Under the pieces are notes generated by a model. It was not told where the DNA came from, searched no databases, and was given only the letters and a program-made list of their open reading frames with translations. Both the position numbers and the translations under genes were made by a program. Shown here one piece after another: positions 47,995 through 57,984 of a stretch of DNA of 64,000 nucleotides. The stretch covers positions 1,009,306 to 1,073,305 of the forward strand of contig JADJVX010000017.1 of NCBI GenBank assembly GCA_016710385.1, written 5' to 3'. Source of the DNA: Actinomycetales bacterium (lineage in GTDB: Bacteria; Actinomycetota; Actinomycetes; Actinomycetales; Dermatophilaceae). Position 1 is the stretch's first letter. Each line of letters starts with the position of its first letter.

Positions 47995-49791
47995 ATGAGC
48001 ACGACGCACAAGGCTTTGGCCGCCTGGGTCGAGGAGGTCGCCGCGCTGACGACCCCCGACAAGATCCACTGGGTCACGGGGGCCCCGGAAGAGATCGACG
48101 CGCTCGCTCAGGAACTCGTCGCGGCGGGGACCTTCACGCGCCTCAACGACGAGAAGAAGCCCAACTCCTACTACTGCGCCTCCAGCCCGAGTGACGTCGC
48201 TCGCGTCGAGGACCGCACCTTCATCAACTCCGAGAAGGAGGAGGACGCGGGCCCGACCAACCACTGGAAGGCCCCGGCCGAGATGAAGGAGATCATGCGC
48301 GGGCTGTATGCCGGCTGCATGAAGGGCCGCACGATGTACGTCATCCCGTTCGTCATGGGCCACCTCGAGGCCAAGGTCCCGATGTTCGGCGTCGAGCTCT
48401 CCGACTCGGCCTATGTCGTCATCAACATGAACATCATGGCCCGCATCGGCGCCCCGGTCCTGGCCAAGATGGAGCAGCTGCAGGCCGACTTCGTCCAGGG
48501 TCTGCACTCGGTCGGCGCCCCGCTCGAGCCCGGCCAGGCCGACGTCGCGTGGCCGTGCAGCGACACGAAGTACATCACCCACTACCCGGAGACCCGCGAG
48601 ATCTGGTCCTACGGTTCGGGTTACGGCGGCAACGCCCTGCTGGGCAAGAAGTGCTACTCGCTGCGCATCGCCTCAGCAATGGCCCGCGACGAGGGCTGGA
48701 TGGCCGAGCACATGCTCATCCTCAAGCTCACCTCGCCCGAGGGTGTCGTCAAGTACATCGCCGGCGCCTTCCCGTCGGCCTGCGGCAAGACCAACCTCGC
48801 CATGCTCGAGCCCGCCATCGCCGGGTGGAAGGCCGAGATGATCGGCGACGACATCGCGTGGATGCGTTTCGGTGAAGACGGCCGCCTGTATGCCGTCAAC
48901 CCCGAGTTCGGTCTCTTCGGCGTCGCCCCCGGCACCGGCATGGGCACCAACCCGATGGCTATGCGCACCATCGAGAAGGGCAACTCGGTCTTCACCAACG
49001 TCGCCCTCACCGACGACGGCGACGTGTGGTGGGAGGGCATGACCAAGCAGAAGCCGGCGCACCTCACCGACTGGAAGGGCAACAGCTGGACGCCGGAGAG
49101 CACCGAGCTGTCGAGCCACCCCAACAGCCGGTTCACGACGCCCGCCTCGCAGTGCCCGATGCTGGCCGAGGAATACGACAACCCCAACGGCGTGCCGATC
49201 GACGCGATCCTCTTCGGTGGCCGTCGCGCCACGACCGTGCCGCTGGTCTACGAATCGCGCAACTGGACCCACGGCACCTTCGTCGGCGCCACGCTCTCGT
49301 CCGAGACGACGGCCGCGGCCGTTGGTGCGGTCGGTGTCGTGCGCCGCGACCCGATGGCCATGCTGCCGTTCATCGGCTACCACGCCGGCGACTACATGAA
49401 CCACTGGCTCGAGATCGGCAAGCAGCACGACGAGTCGAAGCTGCCGAAGATCTACCAGGTCAACTGGTTCCGCAAGGACGCCGACGGACACTGGCTGTGG
49501 CCCGGATTCGGCGACAACGCCCGCGTCCTCAAGTGGATCGTCGAGCGCCTTGAGGGCAAGGTCGACGCCATCGAGACCCCGGTCGGCCTCGTCCCGCGCC
49601 CGGAGGACATCGACACCACCGGGCTGGAGATGGCCGACGACGACGTCGTCAAGGCCCTCAAGGTCGACGTCGAAGACTGGCGCAAGGAGTTGCCGATGAT
49701 CGAGGAGTGGTTCGCCAAGTTCGGCGACAAGCTCCCGGCCGCCCTGCAGGCCGAGCTCGACGGCTTGAAGGCCCGCCTCGCGGACGCCTGA
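47995..49791 (+). CDS. pckG: Phosphoenolpyruvate carboxykinase (GTP)
   Basis: 598 residues, full length. GTP-type hallmarks: P-loop FPSACGKTN with active-site Cys263, the SYGSGYGGNALLGKKC block, IGDDIAWM metal-binding segment, GVAPGTGMGTNPMAM and FGGRRATTVPLVYE. It makes PEP from oxaloacetate in gluconeogenesis. ATG 47,995 is preceded by GGAAAGGGACG. A hairpin terminator follows. It would serve growth on organic acids or aromatics that enter the TCA cycle. Confidence 0.97.
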   Translation: MSTTHKALAAWVEEVAALTTPDKIHWVTGAPEEIDALAQELVAAGTFTRLNDEKKPNSYYCASSPSDVARVEDRTFINSEKEEDAGPTNHWKAPAEMKEIMRGLYAGCMKGRTMYVIPFVMGHLEAKVPMFGVELSDSAYVVINMNIMARIGAPVLAKMEQLQADFVQGLHSVGAPLEPGQADVAWPCSDTKYITHYPETREIWSYGSGYGGNALLGKKCYSLRIASAMARDEGWMAEHMLILKLTSPEGVVKYIAGAFPSACGKTNLAMLEPAIAGWKAEMIGDDIAWMRFGEDGRLYAVNPEFGLFGVAPGTGMGTNPMAMRTIEKGNSVFTNVALTDDGDVWWEGMTKQKPAHLTDWKGNSWTPESTELSSHPNSRFTTPASQCPMLAEEYDNPNGVPIDAILFGGRRATTVPLVYESRNWTHGTFVGATLSSETTAAAVGAVGVVRRDPMAMLPFIGYHAGDYMNHWLEIGKQHDESKLPKIYQVNWFRKDADGHWLWPGFGDNARVLKWIVERLEGKVDAIETPVGLVPRPEDIDTTGLEMADDDVVKALKVDVEDWRKELPMIEEWFAKFGDKLPAALQAELDGLKARLADA

Positions 49792-49813
49792 TCGTTGCGC
49801 TGATCGCGAGATC

Positions 49814-49849
49814 AGAAGGGGGCTGCGGCGTATGCCGTGGCCCCCTTCT
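49814..49849 (+). terminator. Hairpin terminator after pckG
   Basis: AGAAGGGGGC (49,814-49,823) pairs with GCCCCCTTCT (49,840-49,849). The loop holds one GTATGCCG copy, and its own GGC/GCC can lengthen the stem. Confidence 0.75.
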
Positions 49850-49907
49850 CGCTGCCCCCTTCCTCCGGCTCGGGCTCGGCACCCGCGCCTGGGACACGAC
49901 CCTGGTC

Positions 49908-50054
49908 ATGAGCCAGTTCGACTATGCGGCGGACACGTCGTTCGCCGACGCGGCAACGACGACTTATCTCGTCGCCCTGGCCCGGGACGGCTCGGCCGCG
50001 GGCGACCTCGTCAAGGCCCGCTTCGCCGCCCGCGGGATCGTCGTCACCGAGTGA
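49908..50054 (+). CDS. Small hypothetical protein
   Basis: 48 residues from ATG 49,908 to TGA 50,054: acidic and Ala-rich (FDYAADTSFADAATTTYLV, then LVKARFAARGIVVTE). No clear ribosome site. Codon use is normal for the neighbourhood, which supports coding, but there is no family to confirm it. The 180 bp after it hold nothing that I can assign. Confidence 0.4.
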   Translation: MSQFDYAADTSFADAATTTYLVALARDGSAAGDLVKARFAARGIVVTE

Positions 50055-50235
50055 TCCTGCAACTTCTCGCTCTTGCCCGCCTACCCGGCCGCGAAATGCC
50101 GGAAGTGGTCGTTACGCGGCCTCGGGAAGGACCACTTTCGAGACGTCGCGGGACCGAAACGGCCCTGAGCGGCACACAGGGTTTCCGGGAGAGATCAAGG
50201 GGTCCCGTTCAGCCCGTTGCGGGAGGTCCCATTGG

Positions 50236-50814
50236 TCACCGCTGGCCGGTGCCTGCCTGACTCGGGTCGACATTGGGAGGGAACTGCCCCACGCCAGGCT
50301 GACGTGGGTCGAAGCCTGGTGGGAGCTGACCCGCCCCGCCCTGACTTGGGTCGAACCCTGGCGGGAGCTGTCCCTGCTGCCCTGAGCCTCGACCCTGACG
50401 AGTCTGACCTGGCTGACCTTGCTGACCTTGCTGACCGGGGATGCCACCTTGGCCCGGACCGAATCCCCCACGCCCACCGCCGCGTTGGTCGGTCGGCGCC
50501 GTGATGCCATTGGGGGTCGCTGCCGCAGCTGCGACCGCACCGATCGACGACACCCCCAGGGCGACGGCCGCGGCAATCGCCGTCGTGCGCCCGGACCAGC
50601 GTCGCGCCTGGGGTGCGCCCGGATCGACCGGCTCAGAATGCATGGCCGGCGGCTCAGAGATCATGGCCGGCGACTCAGAGCTCATGGCCGGCTCTGCGGC
50701 CACCGGCTCACCGCCGAAGGGCGGGAACGCGCCCGCTGCAGCGTCGACGTCGGCCTGAGCCTCGGGAACGGGACCACCGGCCCCGGGGAACTGGGCTTCG
50801 GGAAGGTGCGCCAC
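50236..50814 (-). CDS. Single-pass membrane protein with Gly/Gln/Pro-rich outer domain
   Basis: 192 residues. Acidic Pro/Ala/Glu-rich N-terminus with four SEP-type repeats (SESPAMISEPPAMHSEP), one membrane helix (TAIAAAVALGVSSIGAVAAAAA), then a low-complexity outer part with GQQGQQGQPGQ and three (P/S)PGFDP-like repeats. GTG start at 50,814 is fixed by GAGAGG: the sequence reads GAGAGG-TATGCC-GTG, so the octamer forms the spacer. Divergent from the two-component system; the similar Gly/Pro-rich tail of the glycosyltransferase suggests a shared cell-surface setting. Function unknown. Confidence 0.65.
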   Translation of the reverse strand: MAHLPEAQFPGAGGPVPEAQADVDAAAGAFPPFGGEPVAAEPAMSSESPAMISEPPAMHSEPVDPGAPQARRWSGRTTAIAAAVALGVSSIGAVAAAAATPNGITAPTDQRGGGRGGFGPGQGGIPGQQGQQGQPGQTRQGRGSGQQGQLPPGFDPSQGGAGQLPPGFDPRQPGVGQFPPNVDPSQAGTGQR

Positions 50815-50999
50815 GGCATACCTCTCGGGGGTGAAGGTGACAACAAACTAGGGGCCACCCTCCGCGACTTTGCTGTGACGAGGCTGTGGCGCGCCTGGCC
50901 CGCCGCCGTGACAGACCCCCCATCTGCGACCATGGCTTCACAGGAAAGCCACAGCCAAGCCACATGAACCGGACAACGCGCACCGAGAGAGTCGGCCCC

Positions 51000-51746
51000 A
51001 TGAACCTGAAGTCAGCCAACTCGGTCAAGCCGCAGAAGCTCGAGCGCCCCGACGGCACTCCCCCGCGGGTGCTTGTCGTCGACGACGAGCACAACCTCAC
51101 CGAGCTGCTCGGGATGGCGCTGCGCTACGAGGGCTGGGAGGTTCGCGCGGCCGGCAGCGGGATGGCCGCGGTGCGCGCCGCTCGCGAGTTCGAGCCTGAC
51201 GCAGTCGCATTGGACATGATGCTGCCCGACATGGACGGACTCGAGGTGTTGCGCCGGATGCGCGAGCACAACGACCGCATCCCCGTCCTCTTCCTCACCG
51301 CGCGCGATGCCGTCGAGGACCGCATCGCCGGCCTCACCGCGGGCGGCGATGACTACGTCACCAAGCCGTTCAGCCTCGAGGAGGTTGTCGCCCGGTTGCG
51401 CGCCCTGATGCGCCGCACCGTCCTGGTCGCACAGGAGGAGGACGACTCGATGCTCGTCGTCGGCGACCTCACCCTCGACGAGGACTCGCACGAGGTCACC
51501 CGCGGCGGCGACCCGATCCAGCTGACGGCCACCGAGTTCGAGCTGCTGCGTTACCTCATGCGCAACCCCAAGCGGGTGCTCTCCAAGGCCCAGATCCTCG
51601 ACCGGGTGTGGAACTACGACTTCGGCGGCCAGGCCAACGTCGTCGAGCTCTACATCTCCTACCTGCGCAAGAAGATCGACGCCGGCCGGGAGCCGATGAT
51701 CCACACCATGCGCGGGGTGGGTTACGTCCTCAAGCCGGCTTCCTGA
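51000..51746 (+). CDS. OmpR-family response regulator
   Basis: 248 residues from ATG 51,000. Receiver domain with Asp28-Asp29 acidic pocket and phospho-acceptor Asp72 (VALDMMLPDMDG), Lys in YVTKPFSLEE, then a winged-helix output domain (LTATEFELLRYLMRNPKRVLSK, read in parts). Similar overall to mycobacterial TcrX/TrcR-type regulators. The cognate kinase starts two bases after the stop. An upstream in-frame ATG at 50,964 is possible. Likely controls the downstream glycosyltransferase genes or the divergent surface protein. Confidence 0.93.
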   Translation: MNLKSANSVKPQKLERPDGTPPRVLVVDDEHNLTELLGMALRYEGWEVRAAGSGMAAVRAAREFEPDAVALDMMLPDMDGLEVLRRMREHNDRIPVLFLTARDAVEDRIAGLTAGGDDYVTKPFSLEEVVARLRALMRRTVLVAQEEDDSMLVVGDLTLDEDSHEVTRGGDPIQLTATEFELLRYLMRNPKRVLSKAQILDRVWNYDFGGQANVVELYISYLRKKIDAGREPMIHTMRGVGYVLKPAS

Positions 51747-51747
51747 C

Positions 51748-53319
51748 GTGTCGGGTTCGCCAGCATCCGGTATGCCGTCCAACGGCACCAGCGCGGGTAT
51801 GCCGTCCGGCGCGGGTATGCCGTCCGGCGCCCCAGCGAACCTTGGTGCGGGCCCGATTGACACGTCGTGGCGACGGCCGGGCTCGTGGTCACTGCGGGCC
51901 AAGCTCGTCGTGTCCATGTTGGCCCTGTTCACCGTCATCACGCTCATCTCGAGCGCGGCGTCGGTCGTGTCGCTCAACCGCTATCTCACCGGCCAACTCG
52001 ACGACCAGTTGCGCACGTCGATGCGGGCGCTGCCCCCGGGCCTCGGCGGGAGCGTCACCAACGATCGGCACGACGAGGGACGCGGGCCGGGCGACGAGGG
52101 ATTCATCGTCGCCGTCGTCGACGGCGTGCAGTGGACCCGACCGCGCGACACGATCACGTCCGATCAGATCGCCGTCCTGGAGGCCGCCGGTCTGGGCAAG
52201 GAACCGGCGGATCTCAACCTTGGCGGTGACCTGGGGCTCTACCGGGTCATGGCCAGCTCCCCCAACTCCAGCACGGTCGTCTACGTCGGCCTGCCGAAGT
52301 CGCGCCAGGACAACGCCGTCGGCAACGCCCTGCGGACCGCCCTGCTCGCGACCCTCGCCGGGCTGGTCGCCATGGCCGCCGGCGGTCTATGGCTGGTCAA
52401 GCGCAATCTGCGGCCGTTGACCCGGGTGGCGACGACCGCCACCAATGTCTCCAAGTTGCACCTGTCCTCCGGCCAGGTGGCCCTCGCCGAGCGGGTCGCA
52501 CCCGAGGACACCGACCCACACACCGAGGTCGGCAAGGTCGGCCTCGCGCTCAACGAGTTGCTCGACCATGTCGGTGACGCCCTCAACGCGCGCCACGAGA
52601 GTGAGCAGCGCGTGCGTCAGTTCGTAGCCGACGCGTCGCACGAGCTGCGCACGCCGCTGGCATCGATTCGCGGGTATGCCGAGCTGACCAAGCGGGAGCG
52701 CGAACCAGTCCCCGCGTCGGTCGTTCATGCGCTAGGGCGCGTCGAGTCCGAGGCGACCCGGATGTCGAGCCTCGTCGAGGACTTGCTGTTGCTCGCACGC
52801 CTGGATGCCGGGCGACCACTGGACACCGCGCCGGTCGACCTCACCGAGATCGCCATCAACGCCGTGAGCGACGCGCACGCCGCCTCACCGGAGCACAAGT
52901 GGCGATTGGACTTGCCCGATGAGCCGGTCATCGTCCACGGTGATGGCCAACGCTTGCACCAGATCCTCGCCAACCTGCTGGCCAATGCCCGGGTCCACAC
53001 CGTGCCCGGCACCACCGTGCTCACGAAGATCACCCGCGAACCAGGCACGGTGCGGCTCAGCGTCCACGACGACGGTCCGGGCGTGCCCAGCGAGTTGCAG
53101 AAGAGCGTCTTCCAACGGTTCGCCCGCGGCGACTCGTCCCGCAACCGAGCGGCCGGCAGCACCGGCCTGGGTCTGTCGATCGTCGCCGCGGTGGCGGGTG
53201 CTCATGGGGGCACGGTCGAGCTGTCGAGCAAGCCGTCGGACACCACCTTCTCGGTCGTGCTGCCGGCCCCGGACGACGCGTCCTCGACCCCCACATGGGC
53301 CGCTCGCGTCACCCCCTGA
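51748..53319 (+). CDS. Sensor histidine kinase
   Basis: 523 residues starting with GTG. Three Gly-Met-Pro-Ser repeats encoded by octamer copies lie in the cytoplasmic N-terminus. Two membrane helices (about 52-72 and 196-217) flank an extracellular domain; HAMP-like linker; H-box FVADASHELRTPLAS with His298; HATPase domain with ILANLLANARVH, DDGPGVP and GLGLSIVAAV. Coupled to the response regulator gene. Signal unknown. Confidence 0.93.
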   Translation: MSGSPASGMPSNGTSAGMPSGAGMPSGAPANLGAGPIDTSWRRPGSWSLRAKLVVSMLALFTVITLISSAASVVSLNRYLTGQLDDQLRTSMRALPPGLGGSVTNDRHDEGRGPGDEGFIVAVVDGVQWTRPRDTITSDQIAVLEAAGLGKEPADLNLGGDLGLYRVMASSPNSSTVVYVGLPKSRQDNAVGNALRTALLATLAGLVAMAAGGLWLVKRNLRPLTRVATTATNVSKLHLSSGQVALAERVAPEDTDPHTEVGKVGLALNELLDHVGDALNARHESEQRVRQFVADASHELRTPLASIRGYAELTKREREPVPASVVHALGRVESEATRMSSLVEDLLLLARLDAGRPLDTAPVDLTEIAINAVSDAHAASPEHKWRLDLPDEPVIVHGDGQRLHQILANLLANARVHTVPGTTVLTKITREPGTVRLSVHDDGPGVPSELQKSVFQRFARGDSSRNRAAGSTGLGLSIVAAVAGAHGGTVELSSKPSDTTFSVVLPAPDDASSTPTWAARVTP

Positions 53320-53418
53320 CCCTTCGGTGGCCAGTTGGCCAGGGCCCTCATGGGGCTCACTGACCTCTGCTGGACACCTCAAAGCTGGCTCACAGTCACC
53401 GCCGCGACTCTCGAAGGC

Positions 53419-55533
53419 ATGAACGAGATGGCCCTGCACGCACACGCCCCGTCCGCTTCCGACCTGCCGACGCTCACCGAGAGTCCGGCGGCACGCAAGG
53501 CGAGGGGCACGGCATACCGGATCTGGCGCGGGCCCGACGGGGACCCGACCTGGGCCCGGCCGGCGCTGCTGGGCCTGCTGGCCCTCACCGCGGTGTTCTA
53601 CCTGTGGAACCTCACCGCGAGCGGCTATGCCAACTCGTTCTATTCGGCTGCGGCACAAGCGGGTTCGGAGTCGTGGAAGGCGTTCTTCTACGGCAGTTCC
53701 GACGCGGCCAACTCGATCACCGTCGACAAGCCGCCGGCCTCACTGTGGTTCATGGCGCTGTCGGTGCGCATCTTCGGACTCAGCAGCTTCGCGATCCTCC
53801 TGCCCGAGGTGCTCATGGGGATCGCCACGGTCGGCGTGCTCTATGCCACGGTCAAGCGTCAATTCGGCGCGGCCGCAGGCCTGCTCGCCGGCGCGATCCT
53901 CGCGCTGACGCCGGTCGCCGTGCTGATGTTCCGCTTCAACAACCCCGAGGCGCTGCTCGTCCTCGCGATGACCCTCGCGGCGTGGGCGACCATGCGCTCG
54001 ATCGAACAGTCCTCGCCGAAGTGGTTCGCCCTCGTCGGGGTCTTCATCGGGCTGGCCTTCCTCACCAAGACCCTGCAGGCCTTCCTCGTCGTGCCCGGTT
54101 TCGCGTTGGCCTACCTCATCGCAGCCAACATCCCGCTGCTGCAACGGATCTGGCACACCATCCTCGGCGGGCTGGCCATCGTCGCCTCAGCCGGCTGGTG
54201 GGTCACCATCGTCGAACTCGTCCCCGAGAGCGCCCGCCCCTATATCGGCGGCTCGCAGACCAACTCCTTCCTCGAGCTCACTTTCGGTTACAACGGCCTG
54301 GGCCGCATCAACGGCAACGAGACCGGATCTGTCGGCGGCGGGGGCGGCAACGGCGGCAACTGGGGCTCCACCGGCCTGCTGCGAATGTTCAACGCCGACA
54401 ACGGCGGCCAGATCTCGTGGCTCATGCCCACAGCGCTCATCCTGCTGCTCGCCGGCCTGGTCTGGCGGGTCCGGCACCCGCGCACCGATGCCCGCCGCGC
54501 GGCATACCTTGCCTGGGGGTCGTGGTTCGTCGTGACGACGCTGACCTTCTCGCTCATGGCCGGCATTTACCACGCCTACTACACGGTCGCCCTGGCCCCC
54601 GCCGTCGCCGCCCTCGTCGCGATGGGTGCGGCCGAGGCATGGGAACGCCGCGACCGGGTCGTCGCCCGTGCGGTCCTCGCCGCGGCGATGCTCGCTGCCA
54701 CGGGGTGGAGCTTCGTGCTGTTGTCGCGCACGGTCACCTGGAACGGCTGGCTGCGCGTCGCCGTCCTCGCCCTCGGCCTCACGGCCACCGCGGGCCTGGT
54801 CCTGCTCGACCGGGTCCACGCCAAAGCCATCCCAGCGATCGTCGGTCTGGCGCTCACCGCCGGCCTGCTCGGCCCCGCGGCATACAGCGTGCAGACGGTC
54901 TCGACCGGCCACGCGGGGTCCATCGTCACGGCCGGCCCCGCGGTCGCCGGGCAAGGCGGTCCGCAAGGTATGCCGGGTGGGCTCGCCACCCCGCCCGGCG
55001 GCACCGTGGGTGGCCAACTGCCCGGTATGCCGGGTGGGCTCGGCACGACGCCCGGCGGCACCACGACGCCCGGTGCAACGACGCCCGGCGGAACGACGGC
55101 TGGCCCCGGCGCTGGCGGGCCGGGAGGTATGGGCGGGCTGCTCAATGCCGACCTGCCGGCGACCGCGGTGGTCCAGGCGCTGAGCACCGACGCCGACTCC
55201 TACACCTGGGTCGCCGCCGCCGTGGGTTCCCAGCGGGCCGCCGGCCTGCAACTGGGCACCGGGTTGCCGGTCATGGCCATCGGCGGGTTCAACGGCTCTG
55301 ACCCCTCGCCCACCCTCGCGCAGTTCCAGGCCTATGTGGCGCAGGGCAAGATCCACTACTTCGCCTCCGGCGGCGGGTTCGGCGGCCAGCAGGGCGGTAG
55401 CCAGTCGTCCTCGGCCATCGCCAGCTGGGTGCAGCAGCACTTCACCGCTGTCACCATCGGTGGCTCGACGTTCTACGACCTCACCGCTCCCGCGACCGGG
55501 GCGACCGCCGCCGCAACCACCGGCACGGTCTGA
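53419..55533 (+). CDS. ArnT/PMT-like membrane glycosyltransferase
   Basis: 704 residues from ATG 53,419 (ATG 53,428 also possible). GT39/GT83-type fold: the first extracellular loop contains ITVDKPPASLWFM, the acidic-DKPP-type motif of polyprenyl-phosphate-sugar users, followed by about eleven membrane helices. After them comes a Gly/Pro/Thr-rich linker with GMPGGL repeats encoded by octamer copies, and a C-terminal extracellular domain (SYTWVAAAVGSQRAAGLQLG). It probably moves a sugar from a lipid carrier to a cell-wall or protein acceptor. The GtrA gene follows after one base. Confidence 0.88.
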   Translation: MNEMALHAHAPSASDLPTLTESPAARKARGTAYRIWRGPDGDPTWARPALLGLLALTAVFYLWNLTASGYANSFYSAAAQAGSESWKAFFYGSSDAANSITVDKPPASLWFMALSVRIFGLSSFAILLPEVLMGIATVGVLYATVKRQFGAAAGLLAGAILALTPVAVLMFRFNNPEALLVLAMTLAAWATMRSIEQSSPKWFALVGVFIGLAFLTKTLQAFLVVPGFALAYLIAANIPLLQRIWHTILGGLAIVASAGWWVTIVELVPESARPYIGGSQTNSFLELTFGYNGLGRINGNETGSVGGGGGNGGNWGSTGLLRMFNADNGGQISWLMPTALILLLAGLVWRVRHPRTDARRAAYLAWGSWFVVTTLTFSLMAGIYHAYYTVALAPAVAALVAMGAAEAWERRDRVVARAVLAAAMLAATGWSFVLLSRTVTWNGWLRVAVLALGLTATAGLVLLDRVHAKAIPAIVGLALTAGLLGPAAYSVQTVSTGHAGSIVTAGPAVAGQGGPQGMPGGLATPPGGTVGGQLPGMPGGLGTTPGGTTTPGATTPGGTTAGPGAGGPGGMGGLLNADLPATAVVQALSTDADSYTWVAAAVGSQRAAGLQLGTGLPVMAIGGFNGSDPSPTLAQFQAYVAQGKIHYFASGGGFGGQQGGSQSSSAIASWVQQHFTAVTIGGSTFYDLTAPATGATAAATTGTV

Positions 55534-55534
55534 C

Positions 55535-55972
55535 ATGGACACCGCGACGGCCGTGACAGTGGCTGGTCCGCAACGGACGACACTGCTCGGCCAGGTCGGA
55601 CGGTTCGCCGTCGTGGGCCTGGTCTGCACGGTGGTGCACCTGGGACTGTTCACCATCTTCCACAGGTGGTGGGACTCGCAGGTCGCCAACCTGGTCGCCC
55701 TGGTCCTGGCCACCCTGGTCAACACCATGCTCAACCGCAGCTGGACCTTCCGGTCGGCTCGCCGCGGCAACTGGGTGCGTCAGCAGGCCCAGGCGCTCGG
55801 GGTCTTCCTGCTCACCTGGGCAGCAACGAGCGGCGGTTTGGCACTGCTGGAGAGCGGCTGGCCCAACGCGCCGGTGTGGGGCAAGGTTCTCGCCCTCGCC
55901 GCGGCCACCGCACTCTCGACGGTCGTGCGCTTCGTGGCCATGCGCCGGTGGATCTTTGCGGCGGCAGCCTGA
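55535..55972 (+). CDS. GtrA-family membrane protein
   Basis: 145 residues with four membrane helices; typical start FAVVGLVCTVVHLGLF and NTMLNRSWTFRS in the second half. GtrA proteins are thought to help flip polyprenyl-phosphate sugars, which would supply the neighbouring ArnT/PMT-like transferase. Start ATG 55,535 lies one base after the transferase stop, so the two are cotranscribed. Confidence 0.88.
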   Translation: MDTATAVTVAGPQRTTLLGQVGRFAVVGLVCTVVHLGLFTIFHRWWDSQVANLVALVLATLVNTMLNRSWTFRSARRGNWVRQQAQALGVFLLTWAATSGGLALLESGWPNAPVWGKVLALAAATALSTVVRFVAMRRWIFAAAA

Positions 55973-56044
55973 CCAGCGCGGGTTGGCCTTCACGACTTTG
56001 GTGGTGACCTCCGTGCGGAGATCACCACCAAAGTCGTGCCGTGC

Positions 56045-56134
56045 TGGCGGAGGCGGCGGGATTTGAACCCGCGAGGGAGGTTAATCCCAACCCACTTAGC
56101 AGGCGGGCGCACTAGGCCACTATGCGACGCCTCC
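56045..56134 (-). tRNA. tRNA-Ser(GCT)
   Basis: 90 nt on the minus strand including encoded CCA. Acceptor GGAGGCG / CGCCTCC, long variable arm, T-loop GGTTCAAATCC and anticodon loop CTGCTAA with anticodon GCT. Confidence 0.95.
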
Positions 56135-56350
56135 CCACCCAACCGGAGATACACGCGGGCCGGAGCACACGGCATACCGAAGGGGCCGTCACAGGCTACC
56201 GGGGCAGCCGGGGCCGGACCAAAACCGCCGCCGAAAGAAATCACACCTCGGGCAGGCAACCGGACCGGCGGGGCCGTCGTCGCTAGGGATGAGGTGCACA
56301 ATGTCCACGACACCCATGCACGACACCACCGCCAAGGGGGAACCCTCGCC

Positions 56351-57884
56351 ATGACCAGCGACGCTCGGCGACCCCTCCCCGCGGGCTCGCGCAGTCGGCG
56401 TCGGCTGACGGCCAGCCGCCTGGCCCGCAGGTCTGCCACCTTGACCGTGATGAGCACGATCTTCCCCGGCGCAGGTCTCACCCAGACCCGCTTCTACCGA
56501 CTCGGCTGGATCATCGTCACCCTCGCCGCCGGCACGACGGCAGCTATTGCTGCAGTGGTCTTCGCCAAAGGCCCGACTGCCGCGGCGTTGGCCGTTGCGG
56601 TGCGGCCGGGAGCCCTGCTCATCGCGGCGGCACTCCTGCTGCTCGGCGGGTTGCTCTGGATGTGGTCGATCTGGCTCACCCACCGCGGGACCATGGACAC
56701 TCGACTCGACCGCGTCCAGCGCGTCGGCCTGCGGGCCCTGGCGGCGCTGATGTGCCTGGTTGTCGCCGTTCCCATGGCCACCGCGGTGCGCTATTCGTTG
56801 ATCCAACGCGACGTCATCGGCACGCTGTTCGCTCAAGTGGACCTCGACCAGACCGACGGTGAGACGGCACGCCCGAGCGGCGGGTCCGACCCGTGGGCCG
56901 ATGTCTCACGCGTCAACGTCCTGCTGCTGGGTTCCGACGCCGGCGACGACCGGATCGGCGTCCGCACCGACTCGATGATGATCGCCTCGATCGAGCCCAG
57001 GACCGGTCAGACGATCCTCTTCTCCTTCCCCCGCAACCTGCAGAACGTGCCGTTCCCGGTCAGTAACCCGCTCTCCAAGATCTACCCCAAGGGCTACACC
57101 TGCGGCAGCGAGTGCCTGCTCAACGCGGTATGGCACGAGGCCGAGGTCAATCATCCGGAACTGTTCAAAGGGACCAAGCAGCCTGGGCTCACCACGCTCA
57201 AGGGGGGTGCTGCAGGAGATTTCGGGACTGCACATCGACTACACGACGATCGTCGACCTCAAGGGCTTCGAGGCCCTGGTCAACGCGATGGGCGGGGTGG
57301 TCATCAACGTCAAAGAGAAGCTGCCGATCGGTGGGCATCTCAACGCCGCCGGCAATATCTACGGCGTCGACTCCTGGATCCAGCCCGGCGTGCAACTGCT
57401 CGACGGCTTCCACGCGCTGTGGTACGCCCGATCCCGCATCACCAGCGACGACTTCGGTCGGATGCGCCGGCAACGTTGTCTCGTGGGCAAACTCATCGGC
57501 CAGGTCAATGTCGGCACGATGCTGAGCAAATACCCGGCGCTCGCCCAGGTCGCCAAGGACAACGTCCAGACGGACATCCCTCCCACCGACCTGCCGGCCT
57601 GGGCCGAACTCGTCACCCGGGTCAAGGGTGCGACGATCAGCTCACTGGCCTTCACCCCGGACAACATCAATCCGGCGAGTCCGAGTTTCGTCGCGATTCG
57701 CCGGATGATTCGGGAGGCCATCGACCCGAGCCTGGTCGTACCGCCCTCGACCACGTCGAAGCCCTCGACCACGACCAAGACGCCGACGAAGAAGCCGACG
57801 CCCACCTCGACGAAGACCCCGAGTACCACCACCACGAGCACCCCGCCGCCCAGCGCGCCGGTGGATCTCGAGGAGGCCTGCTGA
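56351..57884 (+). pseudogene. LytR-CpsA-Psr family protein with a +1 G frameshift
   Basis: LCP ligase of cell-wall glycopolymers. The first frame from ATG 56,351 gives three or four membrane helices and the LCP start (NVLLLGSDAGDDR, GVRTDSMMIASI, FSFPRNL). At a run of six G (57,202-57,207) the frame breaks; with five G it would continue TTLKG-VLQEISGLHIDY and finish as a normal LCP (YVVD-type loop VVINVKEKLPIGG, WYARSRITSDDFGRM) with a Thr/Pro-rich tail at 57,884. Either a sequencing error, a slippage-controlled gene or a recent mutation. Otherwise the gene is well preserved. Confidence 0.85.
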
Positions 57885-57910
57885 GATCGGTGCACCTACG
57901 GTGCACTCCT

Positions 57911-57955
57911 CCCTGCTCGGGCACTCCCTGCTCGGGCACTCCCTGCTCGGGCACT
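57911..57955 (+). repeat. Three perfect copies of a 15-bp tandem repeat
   Basis: CCCTGCTCGGGCACT at 57,911, 57,926 and 57,941 in the gap between the LCP gene and the terminator. Function not evident. Confidence 0.85.
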
Positions 57956-57984
57956 GCCGGGCTCCTGCCGTGCCTTGGCATGCC

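Noticed and set aside
57202..57207. Programmed ribosomal frameshift in the LCP gene
   Set aside because: A G6 run alone, without a downstream structure I can point to or a conserved precedent, is better explained by slippage or error.
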